Notes: a model not told the origin generated them from the letters alone. 64,000 nucleotides of DNA from Bacteroides sp. (GCA_014801535.1 JAAVEA010000001.1:1-64000); one strand, 5' to 3'. Positions 42,870 through 52,678 are shown, counted from the first letter of the stretch. Program-made: numbers and translations.

Positions 42870-44045
42870 TTAGCCGAGGAAACTTAGGAGAACACCGGCA
42901 GCAACAGCAGATCCGATCACTCCGGCAACGTTGGGTCCCATTGCGTGCATTAGCAGATAATTGGTTGGATCGTATTCAAGCCCGAGGTTGTTAGAGATAC
43001 GAGCCGCCATCGGCACAGCTGAAACGCCTGCGTTTCCGATGAGAGGATTGATTCTTTTATCTTTTTTAAGAAATAAGTTGAAAATCTTTACGGAAAGCAC
43101 TCCGGCACAGGAAGCGATAATGAATGCGAGGAAACCGAGTCCGAAAATCTTCAGAGTGTCTACAGTGAGGAATTTGTCTGCCTGAGTTGAAGCACCAACT
43201 GTAAGTCCCAGCAGGATTGTCACTATATCTGTCATGGCATTGCTTGCAGTTTTTGCAAGTCGGGTGGTGACACCGCTCTCTCTTAAAAGATTACCGAAGA
43301 AGAGCATACCCAAAAGTGGGAGACCGGAGGGAACCACAAAACATGTCAGAATCAGACCCACAATCGGGAAAATGATTTTCTCATTCTGGCTTACGACACG
43401 TGCCGGCTTCATTTTTATAAGTCGCTCCTCTTTAGTGGTGAAAAGTCGCATTATAGGAGGCTGGATAAGAGGTATCAGAGCCATATATGAATAAGCCGAA
43501 ACGGCAACCGCACCAAGTAAGGCAGGATTCAGTTTTGAAGTGGTGAAGATTGCAGTAGGACCATCGGCTCCGCCGATTATGGCTACACATCCGGCTGAAA
43601 GTGGATCGAAACCGCAAAGCAGAGCAAGCATATATGCTCCAAAGATGCCGAACTGGGCGCAAGCTCCGATTATCATCAGTTTGGGGTTGGCAAGAAGTGC
43701 AGAGAAGTCGGTCATGGCACCGATTCCAAGAAATATAAGTGGAGGATACCAGCCTCTTTCCACACCGTTGTAGAGAATGTTCAGCACTGACCCCGGTTCA
43801 TATATACCGATTTCCATACCCGGCTGAAAAGGGATGTTACCGATAAGCATGCCGAACCCGATAGGAACAAGCAGGAGAGGTTCGAAATTTTTCTTGATAG
43901 CGAGCCAGACAAAGAAACATCCCACGGCAAGCATGACGAGGTTTGTCCATTCGCAATTATAGAAACCGGTGAATTGCCAGAAAGATTGAATGGTCTGTTT
44001 CAGAAATTCACCGAAGGTATAGTCGCATAAAATATTTGAAAGCAT
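42870..44045 (-). CDS. mmdB: Sodium-pumping decarboxylase beta subunit
   Basis: The 391-residue protein is the membrane subunit (OadB/MmdB/GcdB) that couples decarboxylation of carboxybiotin to export of Na+. It has about ten membrane segments and the family signatures PLIFLGIGAMTDFSALLANPK (about 98-118), the re-entrant CVAIIGGADGPTAIF loop (about 152-166) with the Na+-binding Asp, and GNAGVSAVPMAARISNNLG near the end. With the three upstream genes it forms a Na+-translocating methylmalonyl-CoA decarboxylase, so the beta subunit is assigned as MmdB by context; an oxaloacetate pump would look much the same here. Confidence 0.93.
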   Translation of the reverse strand: MLSNILCDYTFGEFLKQTIQSFWQFTGFYNCEWTNLVMLAVGCFFVWLAIKKNFEPLLLVPIGFGMLIGNIPFQPGMEIGIYEPGSVLNILYNGVERGWYPPLIFLGIGAMTDFSALLANPKLMIIGACAQFGIFGAYMLALLCGFDPLSAGCVAIIGGADGPTAIFTTSKLNPALLGAVAVSAYSYMALIPLIQPPIMRLFTTKEERLIKMKPARVVSQNEKIIFPIVGLILTCFVVPSGLPLLGMLFFGNLLRESGVTTRLAKTASNAMTDIVTILLGLTVGASTQADKFLTVDTLKIFGLGFLAFIIASCAGVLSVKIFNLFLKKDKRINPLIGNAGVSAVPMAARISNNLGLEYDPTNYLLMHAMGPNVAGVIGSAVAAGVLLSFLG

Positions 44046-44091
44046 GGTAAAATAATTCTAAGGGAAGAAGTTAAACAGAGGGATTAATGTT

Positions 44092-44529
44092 TTATTCAAT
44101 AATCATGATATCAGTTCCCTCAAGAATCGCATCACCCACGTTAACGAGAATCTGTTTCACTGTGCCTCCGTTGGTGGTTTTAACGTCGTTCTCCATCTTC
44201 ATCGCTTCCAGAACGCAGACGGTATCACCGGATTTCACAGTGTCACCAACTTTTACATTAAAGCTCATTATAGTTCCGGGGAGCGGACTTTTCACAGCTG
44301 TGGCGGGTCCAGTCACTACCGGTTTCGGAGCCGGTGTGCTTGTTGTCACCGCACCGGAAATGCCGGCTGTCTTACCACTCTGAGAAAGAGCCGGTTTCTG
44401 AGGAGCGGCTTTATCGAGTTCAACTTTGTAGGGCACTCCATTGACCTCCACCTTGACTTCGTTATCGGAGACATCACCGACAGTCACGGTGAATTTCATA
44501 CCATTGATTTTATACTTGTATTCTTTCAT
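44092..44529 (-). CDS. mmdC: Biotin carrier subunit of the decarboxylase
   Basis: The 145-residue protein has an N-terminal beta segment (EYKYKINGMKFTVTVGDV), a Pro/Ala/Lys-rich flexible linker (about 45-75), and a C-terminal biotinyl domain with the VLEAMKMEND motif, in which the Lys is biotinylated. It carries the carboxyl group from the transferase subunit to the membrane pump. Length and layout match the gamma subunit of methylmalonyl-CoA decarboxylase. It lies between the OadG-like and the beta-subunit genes; 46 bases separate it from the latter. Confidence 0.93.
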   Translation of the reverse strand: MKEYKYKINGMKFTVTVGDVSDNEVKVEVNGVPYKVELDKAAPQKPALSQSGKTAGISGAVTTSTPAPKPVVTGPATAVKSPLPGTIMSFNVKVGDTVKSGDTVCVLEAMKMENDVKTTNGGTVKQILVNVGDAILEGTDIMIIE

Positions 44530-44567
44530 TTCAGATTAAATTTAACCACTTGTTATTGAGGAGTGTG

Positions 44568-45176
44568 TTATAAAGGGCGTCTAACCGATGCCATTGCTGC
44601 CCCGCGATCGGGCATCTGGCGCAAATTATAGATTTTGGAATTCCAGGGTGAGTAGGCCTTTCTCATTCGTTTTATTGTAAGGATAGTGTCCTCAATATCG
44701 TGACCTTGACCGAAATGTTCTGCGAGAGCCATCGCAATAGCAGCGATTACCTCACCGGAATCGTTTTCATCATGATGGTCTTCAGAGGTAATGTCATCCA
44801 CCCCATGAGCTATTTTTTTCTTGCGTGCGTGAGAGCGTGAAGAGATTTTTCCAAATATAAGGAAAAGAACCGAGAGAACAACCAATGCGCCAATAACGAT
44901 ACACATTGCTATCAGGGTTATGGCTCCACCGGCACTGTCGTTTTCAGCAGCATTCCTGGCTTTTTCAGCCTGAGTCATCTTTTTAGCGATCGGACTTTCC
45001 TGCACAGTGTTTTCTTCACTGCCTCCGGTCAAGTCTGCTTCTGCCTCAGTCTGCGGGCCTTGAGCTGCAAGTTCAATGTTATCCTGTTGCGTTTCTGCAT
45101 AAGTTGCCGCAACAGCCGGAGCTGTTGCGAGCAACATTACACAGAAAGCAGCAGACAAAATATTTTTTTTCAACAT
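44568..45176 (-). CDS. mmdD: OadG/MmdD-like small membrane subunit with a periplasmic N-terminus
   Basis: The 202-residue protein begins with an export signal (about 1-23), then a hydrophilic region, one membrane segment (about 85-108, AITLIAMCIVIGALVVLSVLFLIF), a basic/His-rich stretch and a C-terminal tail with EVIAAIAMALAEHFG and RKAYSPWNSKIYNLRQMP. This is the OadG family of subunits that hold the decarboxylase complex together. It is longer than the single-span gamma subunit of oxaloacetate decarboxylase because of the signal and the periplasmic segment, a form usual in Bacteroidales. Confidence 0.85.
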   Translation of the reverse strand: MLKKNILSAAFCVMLLATAPAVAATYAETQQDNIELAAQGPQTEAEADLTGGSEENTVQESPIAKKMTQAEKARNAAENDSAGGAITLIAMCIVIGALVVLSVLFLIFGKISSRSHARKKKIAHGVDDITSEDHHDENDSGEVIAAIAMALAEHFGQGHDIEDTILTIKRMRKAYSPWNSKIYNLRQMPDRGAAMASVRRPL

Positions 45177-45204
45177 TCTGCTTGCTTTTGAATTTGAAAG
45201 TATA

Positions 45205-46764
45205 TTAGAGAGGTATATTACCGTGTTTCTTGGCCGGGTTGGTCTGCTTTTTGGTAGCGAGCATGTTGAGAGCCTTGATTACGCGGAAACGAGTATTGCG
45301 CGGTTCGATAACATCATCAATATAGCCGAATTTAGCTGCCTGATAGGGGTTAGCGAACAGATTGCGATATTCTTCTTCTTTTTCGAGTTTGAATTGGGCG
45401 GGATTCTCATGAGTCTTCGCCTCTTTGGCATATAGCACGCCTACTGCGCCCTCTGCACCCATCACAGCGATTTCTGAGGAAGGCCATGCATAGTTAACAT
45501 CACCGCGAAGCTGCTTACAGCTCATCACGATGTGAGATCCACCGTAGCTCTTACGAAGAGTAACAGTAACTTTGGGCACGGTTGCTTCTCCATATGCATA
45601 GAGCAGTTTTGCTCCGTGTAGTATCACACCGTTGTATTCCTGACCTGTTCCGGGGAGGAAGCCCGGCACGTCAACGAGTGTTACCAGTGGAATATTGAAG
45701 CAGTCGCAGAAGCGAACGAAGCGGGCTGCCTTACGAGATGCGTTGGAGTCAAGCACACCGGCAAGCACTTTGGGCTGGTTGGCAACGATACCTACTGACT
45801 GGCCGTTCATGCGAGCGAAGCCGATGATTATATTCTTGGCATAATCACGCTGCACCTCAAGGAACTCGCTGTTATCTACGATGGCACCTATCACATCATA
45901 CATGTCATATGAGCGTTTGGGGCTATCAGGGATAATATCATTAAGCTTGTCTTCGAGACGATCGATAGGATCCTTACAGTCGACAAGGGGTGTCTCCTCA
46001 AGATTATTCTGAGGTATATAGCTTATGAGCTTTCTGATAAGTCCGAGAGCTTCCTCTTCGCTTTCAGTCGCAAAATGGGTCACACCGCTCTTAGAGGCAT
46101 GCACTGATGCGCCACCAAGCTGCTCCTGAGAAACGTCTTCACCAGTAACGGTCTTGACCACAGTGGGACCGGTAAGGAACATATAAGACAGACCCTTTGT
46201 CATGATTGTAAAGTCGGTCAATGCCGGACTATAAACGGCACCTCCGGCACAAGGGCCAAGGATTGCTGAGATCTGGGGGATAACACCGGATGCGAGGATA
46301 TTGCGCTGGAAAATCTCTGCATATCCGCCAAGAGCATTGATACCTTCCTGAATACGAGCGCCACCCGAGTCGTTAAGACCGATGCAAGGAGCACCCATTT
46401 TCATGGCAAGATCCATCACCTTGCAGATCTTCTGGGCCATTGTTTCAGAGAGCGAACCACCAAGAACGGTGAAGTCTTGTGCGAATACGTAAACAAGACG
46501 TCCTTCGATTGTACCGAAACCTGTTACTACGCCGTCACCGAGAGGATGTTTCTTCTCCATGCCGAAGTTTGTGCAACGGTGTGTCACAAACATATCCAGC
46601 TCCTCAAAACTGCCCTCATCAAGCAGCATTGCAATACGCTCGCGAGCTGTGTATTTGCCACGTTCATGTTGTTTGATGATGGCTTTTTCGCCGCCACCTA
46701 AACGAGCTTCAGCTCTTTTGGCGATAAGCTCACTGATTTTTTCCTCTTGCTTGCTCATTGTCAA
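45205..46764 (-). CDS. mmdA: Methylmalonyl-CoA decarboxylase carboxyltransferase (alpha) subunit
   Basis: The 519-residue protein is an acyl-CoA carboxyltransferase of the MmdA/PccB family. It has the two crotonase-like halves: [33 protein letters not shown] in the first, and the oxyanion regions [19 protein letters not shown] and [16 protein letters not shown], then [19 protein letters not shown] in the second. It transfers CO2 from (S)-methylmalonyl-CoA to biotin, giving propionyl-CoA. The context (epimerase upstream, Na+ pump subunits downstream) favours the decarboxylase over propionyl-CoA carboxylase; no biotin carboxylase gene is present. Confidence 0.93.
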   Translation of the reverse strand: MTMSKQEEKISELIAKRAEARLGGGEKAIIKQHERGKYTARERIAMLLDEGSFEELDMFVTHRCTNFGMEKKHPLGDGVVTGFGTIEGRLVYVFAQDFTVLGGSLSETMAQKICKVMDLAMKMGAPCIGLNDSGGARIQEGINALGGYAEIFQRNILASGVIPQISAILGPCAGGAVYSPALTDFTIMTKGLSYMFLTGPTVVKTVTGEDVSQEQLGGASVHASKSGVTHFATESEEEALGLIRKLISYIPQNNLEETPLVDCKDPIDRLEDKLNDIIPDSPKRSYDMYDVIGAIVDNSEFLEVQRDYAKNIIIGFARMNGQSVGIVANQPKVLAGVLDSNASRKAARFVRFCDCFNIPLVTLVDVPGFLPGTGQEYNGVILHGAKLLYAYGEATVPKVTVTLRKSYGGSHIVMSCKQLRGDVNYAWPSSEIAVMGAEGAVGVLYAKEAKTHENPAQFKLEKEEEYRNLFANPYQAAKFGYIDDVIEPRNTRFRVIKALNMLATKKQTNPAKKHGNIPL

Positions 46765-46853
46765 TATAGTTTAGTCGATAATTTGATTTCCTTATAAAAA
46801 TGTATGTTTCCCTTCTGACCAAAGGGAAACATTATTATGGAATATTGTGTAAT

Positions 46854-47276
46854 TTATTTTTTTGAAGGGTCTTCACAGAGCTCTGTAAGGACAGCCTCGG
46901 TAGATTTCGGATGAAGGAATGCGATCTGCAGCCCGTCAGCACCTTTGCGAGGAGCCTTGTCGATAAGACGGATACCTTTCTCCTCTGCTTCTGCAAGGGC
47001 GTTGGCCACACCGTCCTCAACAGCGAATGCAAGGTGATGCATACCGCCGCGACCACCGTTCTTTTCGATGAATTTGGCTATTGTGCTTTCAGGAGATGTG
47101 GGCTCAAGAAGCTCGATCTTGGTGTCGCCTACCTTAAAGAAAGCGGTAGTCACTTTCTGGTCTTCCACAACTTCCTGTTTGTAACATTTGAGACCGAGAA
47201 CATTCTCGTAGTATTTGATTGCTTCTTCAAGATTTGGCACCGCAATGCCGATGTGCTCGATATGTGAAATTTCCAT
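46854..47276 (-). CDS. mce: Methylmalonyl-CoA epimerase
   Basis: The 140-residue VOC-fold protein matches methylmalonyl-CoA epimerase: HIEHIGIAVPNLEEAIKYYENVLG with the first metal His, TKIELLEPTSPESTIAKFIEKNGG with the Glu, GMHHLAFAVED with the second His, and the late AFLHPKSTEAVLTELCE Glu. It interconverts the (R) and (S) forms so that the mutase product can enter the decarboxylase encoded by the next four genes. It is the first gene of that operon, with a promoter in front. Confidence 0.95.
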   Translation of the reverse strand: MEISHIEHIGIAVPNLEEAIKYYENVLGLKCYKQEVVEDQKVTTAFFKVGDTKIELLEPTSPESTIAKFIEKNGGRGGMHHLAFAVEDGVANALAEAEEKGIRLIDKAPRKGADGLQIAFLHPKSTEAVLTELCEDPSKK

Positions 47277-47307
47277 TGCACTAAAATTTATAGGTTAATA
47301 TTTTGTG

Positions 47308-47341
47308 CAAATATAGCAATTTTAATTTTAAGAATTGCAAA
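47308..47341 (-). promoter_or_regulatory. Promoter of the mce-mmd operon
   Basis: On the minus strand TTTG (47338-47341), 22 bases, TATATTTG (47308-47315) fits the consensus with a slightly long spacer and lies about 35 bases ahead of mce. Confidence 0.55.
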
Positions 47342-47427
47342 ATGTCTGAAAATTCTATAATATGATGCTGCAAAACATAGGTCTTAACCTTTTAGGTGCA
47401 ATGAATCTTAAAAAGTAGATACAATAT

Positions 47428-47459
47428 ATTGGGGATTTCAATAAAAAAGACTAAATTTG
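47428..47459 (+). promoter_or_regulatory. Promoter of the lpx operon
   Basis: ATTG (47428-47431), 20 bases, TAAATTTG (47452-47459). The predicted start point near 47466 means that the lpxD start must be the ATG at 47490, since an in-frame TTG at 47457 lies within the promoter. Confidence 0.6.
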
Positions 47460-47489
47460 CAAAGAAAATGTTTAAAATCACTTCATTCA

Positions 47490-48485
47490 ATGGAAGTAAC
47501 TCCATCAATCATAGCTTCTTTTGTAAATGGCTCTATCGAGGGTGACGCGGAGGCGAGCATCACAGGGTTTGCCAAGATAGAAGAAGCGAAAAAAGGCGAC
47601 ATCACTTTTTTAGCGAATCCCAAGTATGCTCATTTCGTGTATTCTACCAAGGCTACGGCTATTTTGGTCAGAAAAGACTTCCAGCCTGAACACGAAATTG
47701 AAGCAACTCTTATAAGGGTTGAAGATCCATATGTATCATTGGCTGACTTGCTTAATGCCATGCAACAATCTAAGCCCGCCCCGTGTGGCATTGAAAAACC
47801 TTGCTATATAAGCGAGGGTGTTGATGTGCCTGAGGATGCCTATATAGGTGCGTTCGCCTATATTGGTAAGGGCGTGAGACTCGGACGGAATGTAAAAATC
47901 TATCCCCAATCATACATAGGAGATAACGTGGTGATAGGAGATTGTACGGAAATACGAGCCGGTGTCAGGATATATGAAGAATGTGAGATTGGGAAGAATT
48001 GCAGAATCCATTCAGGTGCCGTGATAGGCGCAGACGGATTTGGATTTGCTCCTAAGCCTGATGGATCATATGAAAAAATTCCTCAGATCGGAAAAGTTAT
48101 CCTGGAAGATGACGTGGAGATAGGAGCTAACACCACGATCGACCGTGCAACATTCGGATGTACACGTATCGGACAGGGTACGAAGCTCGATAATCTGATA
48201 CAGGTCGCTCATAATGTTGAGATGGGTAAGGCAAATGTTGTTGCAGCTCAAGCCGGTTTTGCCGGAAGTTCGAGAATTGGCAATTATAATCAGATTGGAG
48301 GACAGGTTGGAGTTGCCGGACACATAAAAATCGGTGATTTCAATGAAATCGGAGCGCAATCAGGTATACCTAACACTGTAGGCTCCCACAAAAGAATCAT
48401 TGGTTATCCGGCCATTGACGCTCGACAATTCGCAAAGAATCTTGTATATATGAAACGTCTTGAAGAGCTGTTCAATAAACGTTAA
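47490..48485 (+). CDS. lpxD: UDP-3-O-acylglucosamine N-acyltransferase LpxD
   Basis: The 331-residue protein is LpxD, third enzyme of lipid A synthesis, which adds the second acyl chain to the amino group. An N-terminal uridine-binding domain (to about 100, EAKKGDITFLANPKYAHFVYST) is followed by a left-handed beta-helix of hexapeptide repeats with the catalytic His in LDNLIQVAHNVEMGKANVVAAQAG. The ATG at 47490 is chosen from the promoter position and because it begins at the conserved start of the fold. It opens the lpxD-lpxC/fabZ-lpxA unit. Confidence 0.96.
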   Translation: MEVTPSIIASFVNGSIEGDAEASITGFAKIEEAKKGDITFLANPKYAHFVYSTKATAILVRKDFQPEHEIEATLIRVEDPYVSLADLLNAMQQSKPAPCGIEKPCYISEGVDVPEDAYIGAFAYIGKGVRLGRNVKIYPQSYIGDNVVIGDCTEIRAGVRIYEECEIGKNCRIHSGAVIGADGFGFAPKPDGSYEKIPQIGKVILEDDVEIGANTTIDRATFGCTRIGQGTKLDNLIQVAHNVEMGKANVVAAQAGFAGSSRIGNYNQIGGQVGVAGHIKIGDFNEIGAQSGIPNTVGSHKRIIGYPAIDARQFAKNLVYMKRLEELFNKR

Positions 48486-48517
48486 TTATTCAAAAGTAAA
48501 AAATTAATATAAAAGAT

Positions 48518-49900
48518 ATGAATCAGTTGACTCTAAATTCCGAGTTTACCGTTTCAGGAAAAGGCCTGCACTCTGGTCTTGAAATCAAGGCTGTCTTCAA
48601 GCCTGCTCCTGAGAATTTCGGATATAAATTCAAAAGAGTGGATATTGAAGGTGAACCTGTAATTGATGCCTTGGCTGAAAATGTAATAGATACTACACGC
48701 GGCACTGTATTAGGAAAAAACGGTGTAGTGGTCAGCACTGTGGAGCATGCCCTTGCGGCGCTTTATGCATCGGGTATCGATAACTGTCTCATTGAGGTTG
48801 ATGGTCCGGAACTCCCTATTCTCGATGGAAGCGCAATCCGTTACATAGAGAATATAGAGAATGTTGGTTTGAAAGAGCAGAATGCTGATAAGGATTTTTA
48901 TATTATCAAGGAGAAAATACAGCTTAAGGACGAGGAAACCGGTTCGATGCTTACCATTTATCCTGATGATGGTTTCAGCGTGGAATGCATGGTGGAGTAT
49001 AATTCTCCGGTTCTTCCGAATCAGTTTGCTGTTCTTGATGAGTTATCTGAGTTCAAAAATGAGGTTGCAAGTGCGCGCACATTTGTTTTTGTAAGGGAAA
49101 TTCAGCCTCTTTTAGATAAGAATCTTATAAAGGGGGGAGATCTTGAAAACGCGATTGTGATTTATGATCAGAAGATTTCGCAAGATAAGATAAATGAGAT
49201 ATGTGATATTGTTGGGGTTCCGCATCTCAGTCTGGAAAACCTCGGATATATCAATCCGAAACCGTTAGTTTGGGATAATGAGCCCGCACGTCACAAACTT
49301 ATGGATATCATAGGAGACTTTGCCCTTATAGGAAGGCCGTTAAAGGGTAGAGTGGTGGCTATCCGTCCGGGTCATACAATCAATAATAAATTTACGCGCA
49401 TGATGCGTAAAGAGGTTAAGCATACGGAGATTCAGTCGCCTGTGTATAACCCCAATGTGGCACCGTTGATTGACATAAACGGGATTAAGAAGCTTCTTCC
49501 ACATCGTTATCCGTTCCTTCTTATTGACAAGATCATAGAAATAGATAAGAAGCATTGTGTGGCAGTAAAGAATGTGACGGTTAATGAACCCTTCTTCCAG
49601 GGTCATTTCCCTCAGGAACCGGTAATGCCCGGTGTGCTTCAGGTAGAGGCTATGGCTCAGGCGGCCGGTGTGCTTGTGCTCAACTTCCTTGAGGATCCGG
49701 AAAAGTACTCCACTTACTTCCTTAAGATAGACAATGTAAAATTCCGCCAGAAAGTTGTTCCCGGTAATACACTTCTTCTTAATGTGGCTCTCACGACCGA
49801 GATCAGACGAGGATGTGCTGTTGTTAAAGGTTATGCATTTGTAGGAGAAAAAGTGGTCTGCGAAGCTGAGTTCATGGCTCAGATTATAAAAAATAAGTAA
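48518..49900 (+). CDS. lpxC/fabZ: LpxC-FabZ fusion: UDP-acyl-GlcNAc deacetylase and hydroxyacyl-ACP dehydratase
   Basis: The 460-residue protein joins two enzymes. Residues 1 to about 305 are LpxC, the zinc deacetylase that commits to lipid A, with TVEHALAALYASGIDN (first zinc His) and RHKLMDIIGDFALIG (second His plus Asp). Residues about 315-460 are FabZ, the hot-dog dehydratase of fatty acid synthesis, with LLPHRYPFLLIDKI and FQGHFPQEPVMPGVLQVEAMAQ holding the catalytic His and Glu. The fusion is typical of Bacteroidota and ties lipid A to membrane fatty acid supply. It is followed 3 bases later by lpxA. Confidence 0.97.
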   Translation: MNQLTLNSEFTVSGKGLHSGLEIKAVFKPAPENFGYKFKRVDIEGEPVIDALAENVIDTTRGTVLGKNGVVVSTVEHALAALYASGIDNCLIEVDGPELPILDGSAIRYIENIENVGLKEQNADKDFYIIKEKIQLKDEETGSMLTIYPDDGFSVECMVEYNSPVLPNQFAVLDELSEFKNEVASARTFVFVREIQPLLDKNLIKGGDLENAIVIYDQKISQDKINEICDIVGVPHLSLENLGYINPKPLVWDNEPARHKLMDIIGDFALIGRPLKGRVVAIRPGHTINNKFTRMMRKEVKHTEIQSPVYNPNVAPLIDINGIKKLLPHRYPFLLIDKIIEIDKKHCVAVKNVTVNEPFFQGHFPQEPVMPGVLQVEAMAQAAGVLVLNFLEDPEKYSTYFLKIDNVKFRQKVVPGNTLLLNVALTTEIRRGCAVVKGYAFVGEKVVCEAEFMAQIIKNK

Positions 49901-49903
49901 GAG

Positions 49904-50677
49904 ATGGCAAATCTATATAATGTCAACCAAGACGCAAGAATAGGTAATAACGTTCAGATTGGTGATTTCACAACTATACGTGAAGATGTTGAAATCGGGG
50001 ATAATTGTGTTATCTATGGAAATGTAACCATTTTCCCGGGTGCAAGAATCGGAGACGGTGTCACTATCTTTCCCGGAGCTGTTATTTCGGCAATTCCTCA
50101 GGATTTAAAATTCAAGGGAGAAAAGACATTTGCCTATATTGGAAATGGTACAACTATCCGCGAATGTGTCACTATTAACCGTGGCACTGCTTCCAAAGGG
50201 GAAACGAGAGTAGGGGAGAATACGCTTTTAATGGCGTATGTTCATGTGGCACATGATTGTAGAATCGGAAACAGAGTCATTGTTTCTAACGCTGCTCAAT
50301 TTGCTGGAGAGGTTGTAGTTGATGATTGTGCTGTCATAGGAGGCGGATCGTTAGTGCATCAGTTCTGTCATCTGGGAAGAAACATTATGCTTCAAGGCGG
50401 GGCACTGGTTAATAAGGATATCCCTCCCTTCGTCAAGGCGGCGAGAGAACCGATTTCGTATGTAGGTTTGAACTCCATAGGTTTGCACCGAAATGGATTT
50501 TCCGATGAGGAGATAAGAGAGATAGCTGATATATATAAGATTATTTATATGAGTGATCTCAACGTCACCAATGCTGTAAAGCTCGTGGAACAGAAACTTC
50601 CTGAAACGAAATATCGTAAGGAGATTGTAGACTTTGTAACACATTCCGAGCGTGGTATAATTCGTTCGGCAATCTGA
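49904..50677 (+). CDS. lpxA: UDP-N-acetylglucosamine acyltransferase LpxA
   Basis: The 257-residue protein is LpxA, the first enzyme of lipid A synthesis. The hexapeptide repeats of the left-handed beta-helix run from IGNNVQIGDFTTI onward, with the catalytic His in LMAYVHVAHDCRIGNRV (about 119-127) and the GGGSLVHQFCHLGRNIMLQGGALV segment; the C-terminal helical domain begins at VGLNSIGLHRNGFS. The ATG starts three bases after the fusion gene. A strong hairpin closes the operon. Confidence 0.97.
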   Translation: MANLYNVNQDARIGNNVQIGDFTTIREDVEIGDNCVIYGNVTIFPGARIGDGVTIFPGAVISAIPQDLKFKGEKTFAYIGNGTTIRECVTINRGTASKGETRVGENTLLMAYVHVAHDCRIGNRVIVSNAAQFAGEVVVDDCAVIGGGSLVHQFCHLGRNIMLQGGALVNKDIPPFVKAAREPISYVGLNSIGLHRNGFSDEEIREIADIYKIIYMSDLNVTNAVKLVEQKLPETKYRKEIVDFVTHSERGIIRSAI

Positions 50678-50688
50678 TACATACCCAA

Positions 50689-50735
50689 TAAATTAATCGG
50701 GGCGTTGAGATTATCTCAACGCCCCGATTAATTTA
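50689..50735. terminator. Bidirectional terminator after lpxA
   Basis: A 22-bp perfect stem with a TTA loop (core CGGGGCGTTGAGA and complement) and AT-rich base lies between the converging lpxA and Crp/Fnr-type genes. Confidence 0.9.
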
Positions 50736-50786
50736 TCCAGCTTTCCGTTAAGAAGATGAACTTTTAGAATTTATGCTGAAGTGAAG

Positions 50787-51488
50787 TTAACCGAATTTGG
50801 AAATTTTTCTCAGACCGGCCTCGTTGATAATTTTTATTCGTCGGCCATCCACAAGAATAAGTTTATCGCTTACAAAAGACATTAGGGTTCGGATAGCGTT
50901 TGAGGTGGTCATATTTGAAAGATTTGCCAAATCTTCACGACTCATGTATATTTTAAGCGTCATCTCATCATCTTCATAGCCGTAGTTATCAGCAAGCAGA
51001 AGCAAAGATTCGGCGAGTCTCCCCCTGATATGCTTTTGGGTAAGATTTATTATCTTGGTGTCGGAGCCACCTAAATTGCGGGAAAGCTCATGAATAAAGA
51101 ACATCGCAAGATCGTTATTGTTGCGAATCAATTCATCCACAAGGTTCATGGGCAGAACTCCCAAAACCGATGGTTCGAAAGCAGCGACAGACGATACGTA
51201 AGTTTCTCCCGCGAAATAAGCACGATAGCCAAAATATTGCACAGGACGATAAAGACGCAGAATCTGGACACGATCTCCGATTCCACTTTTATACATCTTG
51301 ACTTTTCCTTCTATGAGACAAAACAGATTTTCCGGAGTATCATTTTCTGCGTATATAATCTGATTTTTTTTGTAATGCTCATATTTGAAATTATCAGTGA
51401 TAATCCTTTTTTCCTCCGGCTTCAGTGCATTCCAGAGTTCTGATAAATCCTCGCTGATTATTCGTTCTAACGTACTTTTCTTTAACAT
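50787..51488 (-). CDS. Crp/Fnr-family transcription regulator
   Basis: The 233-residue protein has an N-terminal cyclic-nucleotide-binding-like beta barrel (FKYEHYKKNQIIYAENDTPENLFCLIEGKVKMYK, IGDRVQILRLYRPVQYFGYRAYFAGE), a long dimer helix, and a C-terminal winged helix with YMSREDLANLSNMTTSNAIRTLMSFVSDKLI. No cysteine cluster for an Fe-S centre is present and the phosphate-binding RxS of CRP is not obvious, so the signal is unknown. It is a single gene, with a weak -7 match TACATTTG on its minus strand at 51561-51568. Its targets cannot be guessed. Confidence 0.9.
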   Translation of the reverse strand: MLKKSTLERIISEDLSELWNALKPEEKRIITDNFKYEHYKKNQIIYAENDTPENLFCLIEGKVKMYKSGIGDRVQILRLYRPVQYFGYRAYFAGETYVSSVAAFEPSVLGVLPMNLVDELIRNNNDLAMFFIHELSRNLGGSDTKIINLTQKHIRGRLAESLLLLADNYGYEDDEMTLKIYMSREDLANLSNMTTSNAIRTLMSFVSDKLILVDGRRIKIINEAGLRKISKFG

Positions 51489-51666
51489 AGCTCTGACATA
51501 ACAGGGAAGTCAAAATACAGGAATTCTAAATGAAAAAGAGGACTTCTCTGTTTTATAACACAAATGTATAACATTTTTTTTAAACATGAAAATTTATTGA
51601 CAAATAACTTCCCTTTTATTTGTTTTTCTTTGGAAAAATATGTTATACTGCCTATCTATACGGAAC

Positions 51667-52647
51667 TCATTCAGAAAAATTTTCCATGTGAAGCATTGAA
51701 GAGCCGGAGAGAGGAAACTTTATTCTTTTGATTTTCCCATTGGGAGTCATTGGAATTGCAGATAATCTTATGATCTCTTTAGGACTTTCGTGAGAGGGTA
51801 ATATTGATTTGCAAATTTTCATAATAGCTTCCGTTGATGTGGCTGTATCGGAAGTGGCAAGAACTACACGTTCACCCCATTTTTCATCCGGATGTGAGGA
51901 TATAAAGAATGGAATGTTCAGATGTCGGGAAAGTTTCCTTTCGATTACTTCGGGAAAAACTTTTTTCCCACCCGTGTTGATAGCATTGTCAGCCCGTCCG
52001 ATAATCTTGAATGAGGTAGGTGATTTAATTTCTGCGACGTCATTGGTGAAAAACTCTTTCCAACCATCAATCTTAATTCCCAATTGACTGCCAGAATGAT
52101 AAAAAACAGAGATTCCGGGAAGGGTTTCAAACCATTCAGTTCCGTTTTGAATCCTTCTTAATGCAATGTGGGATGATGTTTCTGTCATTCCATAAGATTC
52201 GTAAGCAGAGATTCTAAGATTTATTATTTGTTCCTTTATCTCATCAGGAATAGCGGAACCGCCGATAAGAAAGTTTCTCACGGAGCGGATTATATCGGGA
52301 CGATCAAAAATGTGAAGCATCTGGGAAGGCACAACGGAAACCAGATCGAGAGTCTGACCGGTGAATCTGTCCAAGGGTCGATTTGAAGGAACTTCATATG
52401 AAAACGTAGCTCCTGAGACAACACTTCTTACAAACATCATTTTCCCGCCTATATAATCGGGAGAGATGCATGAATGGAGATGCGAGTCGGAAGTAATTTC
52501 GAAAAAAGAACAGGTGCGTCGCGCACTTGATATCATTTCTCGTTTAGGGAGATTAATGTGGGAGGGTGTGCCGGTAGAACCTGATGTATTGCAGCTTATG
52601 GTTTCGGATTCCGAATACCATTCTTTAATGAAATCATCGTAACTCAT
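51667..52647 (-). CDS. menE: O-succinylbenzoate-CoA ligase, short form
   Basis: The 326-residue protein is an AMP-forming acyl-CoA ligase, assigned as MenE by its place in the men run. The A3 loop CNTSGSTGTPSHINLPK (about 19-35), AYESYGMTETSSHIALR (A5), the KIIGRADNAINTGGKKVFPEVIE block (A8) and the C-terminal TPNGKIKRIKFP lysine (A10) are all there. It lacks the 100-150 residues that normally precede the A3 loop; this short form is known from Bacteroidota, and the motifs are intact, so I do not call it broken. It is the last gene of the long minus-strand run. Confidence 0.88.
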   Translation of the reverse strand: MSYDDFIKEWYSESETISCNTSGSTGTPSHINLPKREMISSARRTCSFFEITSDSHLHSCISPDYIGGKMMFVRSVVSGATFSYEVPSNRPLDRFTGQTLDLVSVVPSQMLHIFDRPDIIRSVRNFLIGGSAIPDEIKEQIINLRISAYESYGMTETSSHIALRRIQNGTEWFETLPGISVFYHSGSQLGIKIDGWKEFFTNDVAEIKSPTSFKIIGRADNAINTGGKKVFPEVIERKLSRHLNIPFFISSHPDEKWGERVVLATSDTATSTEAIMKICKSILPSHESPKEIIRLSAIPMTPNGKIKRIKFPLSGSSMLHMENFSE

Positions 52648-52678
52648 ATTCTATTTCCATATAGTGGCTTACCATGAA

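Noticed and set aside
45205..46764. Propionyl-CoA carboxylase beta subunit
   Set aside because: No biotin carboxylase gene is present, while the sodium-pump beta and OadG-type subunits and the epimerase are, so a decarboxylase is the better reading.
51667..52647. menE as a truncated pseudogene
   Set aside because: All adenylation motifs from A3 to A10 are present and the reading frame is intact; the short form is known in this phylum.
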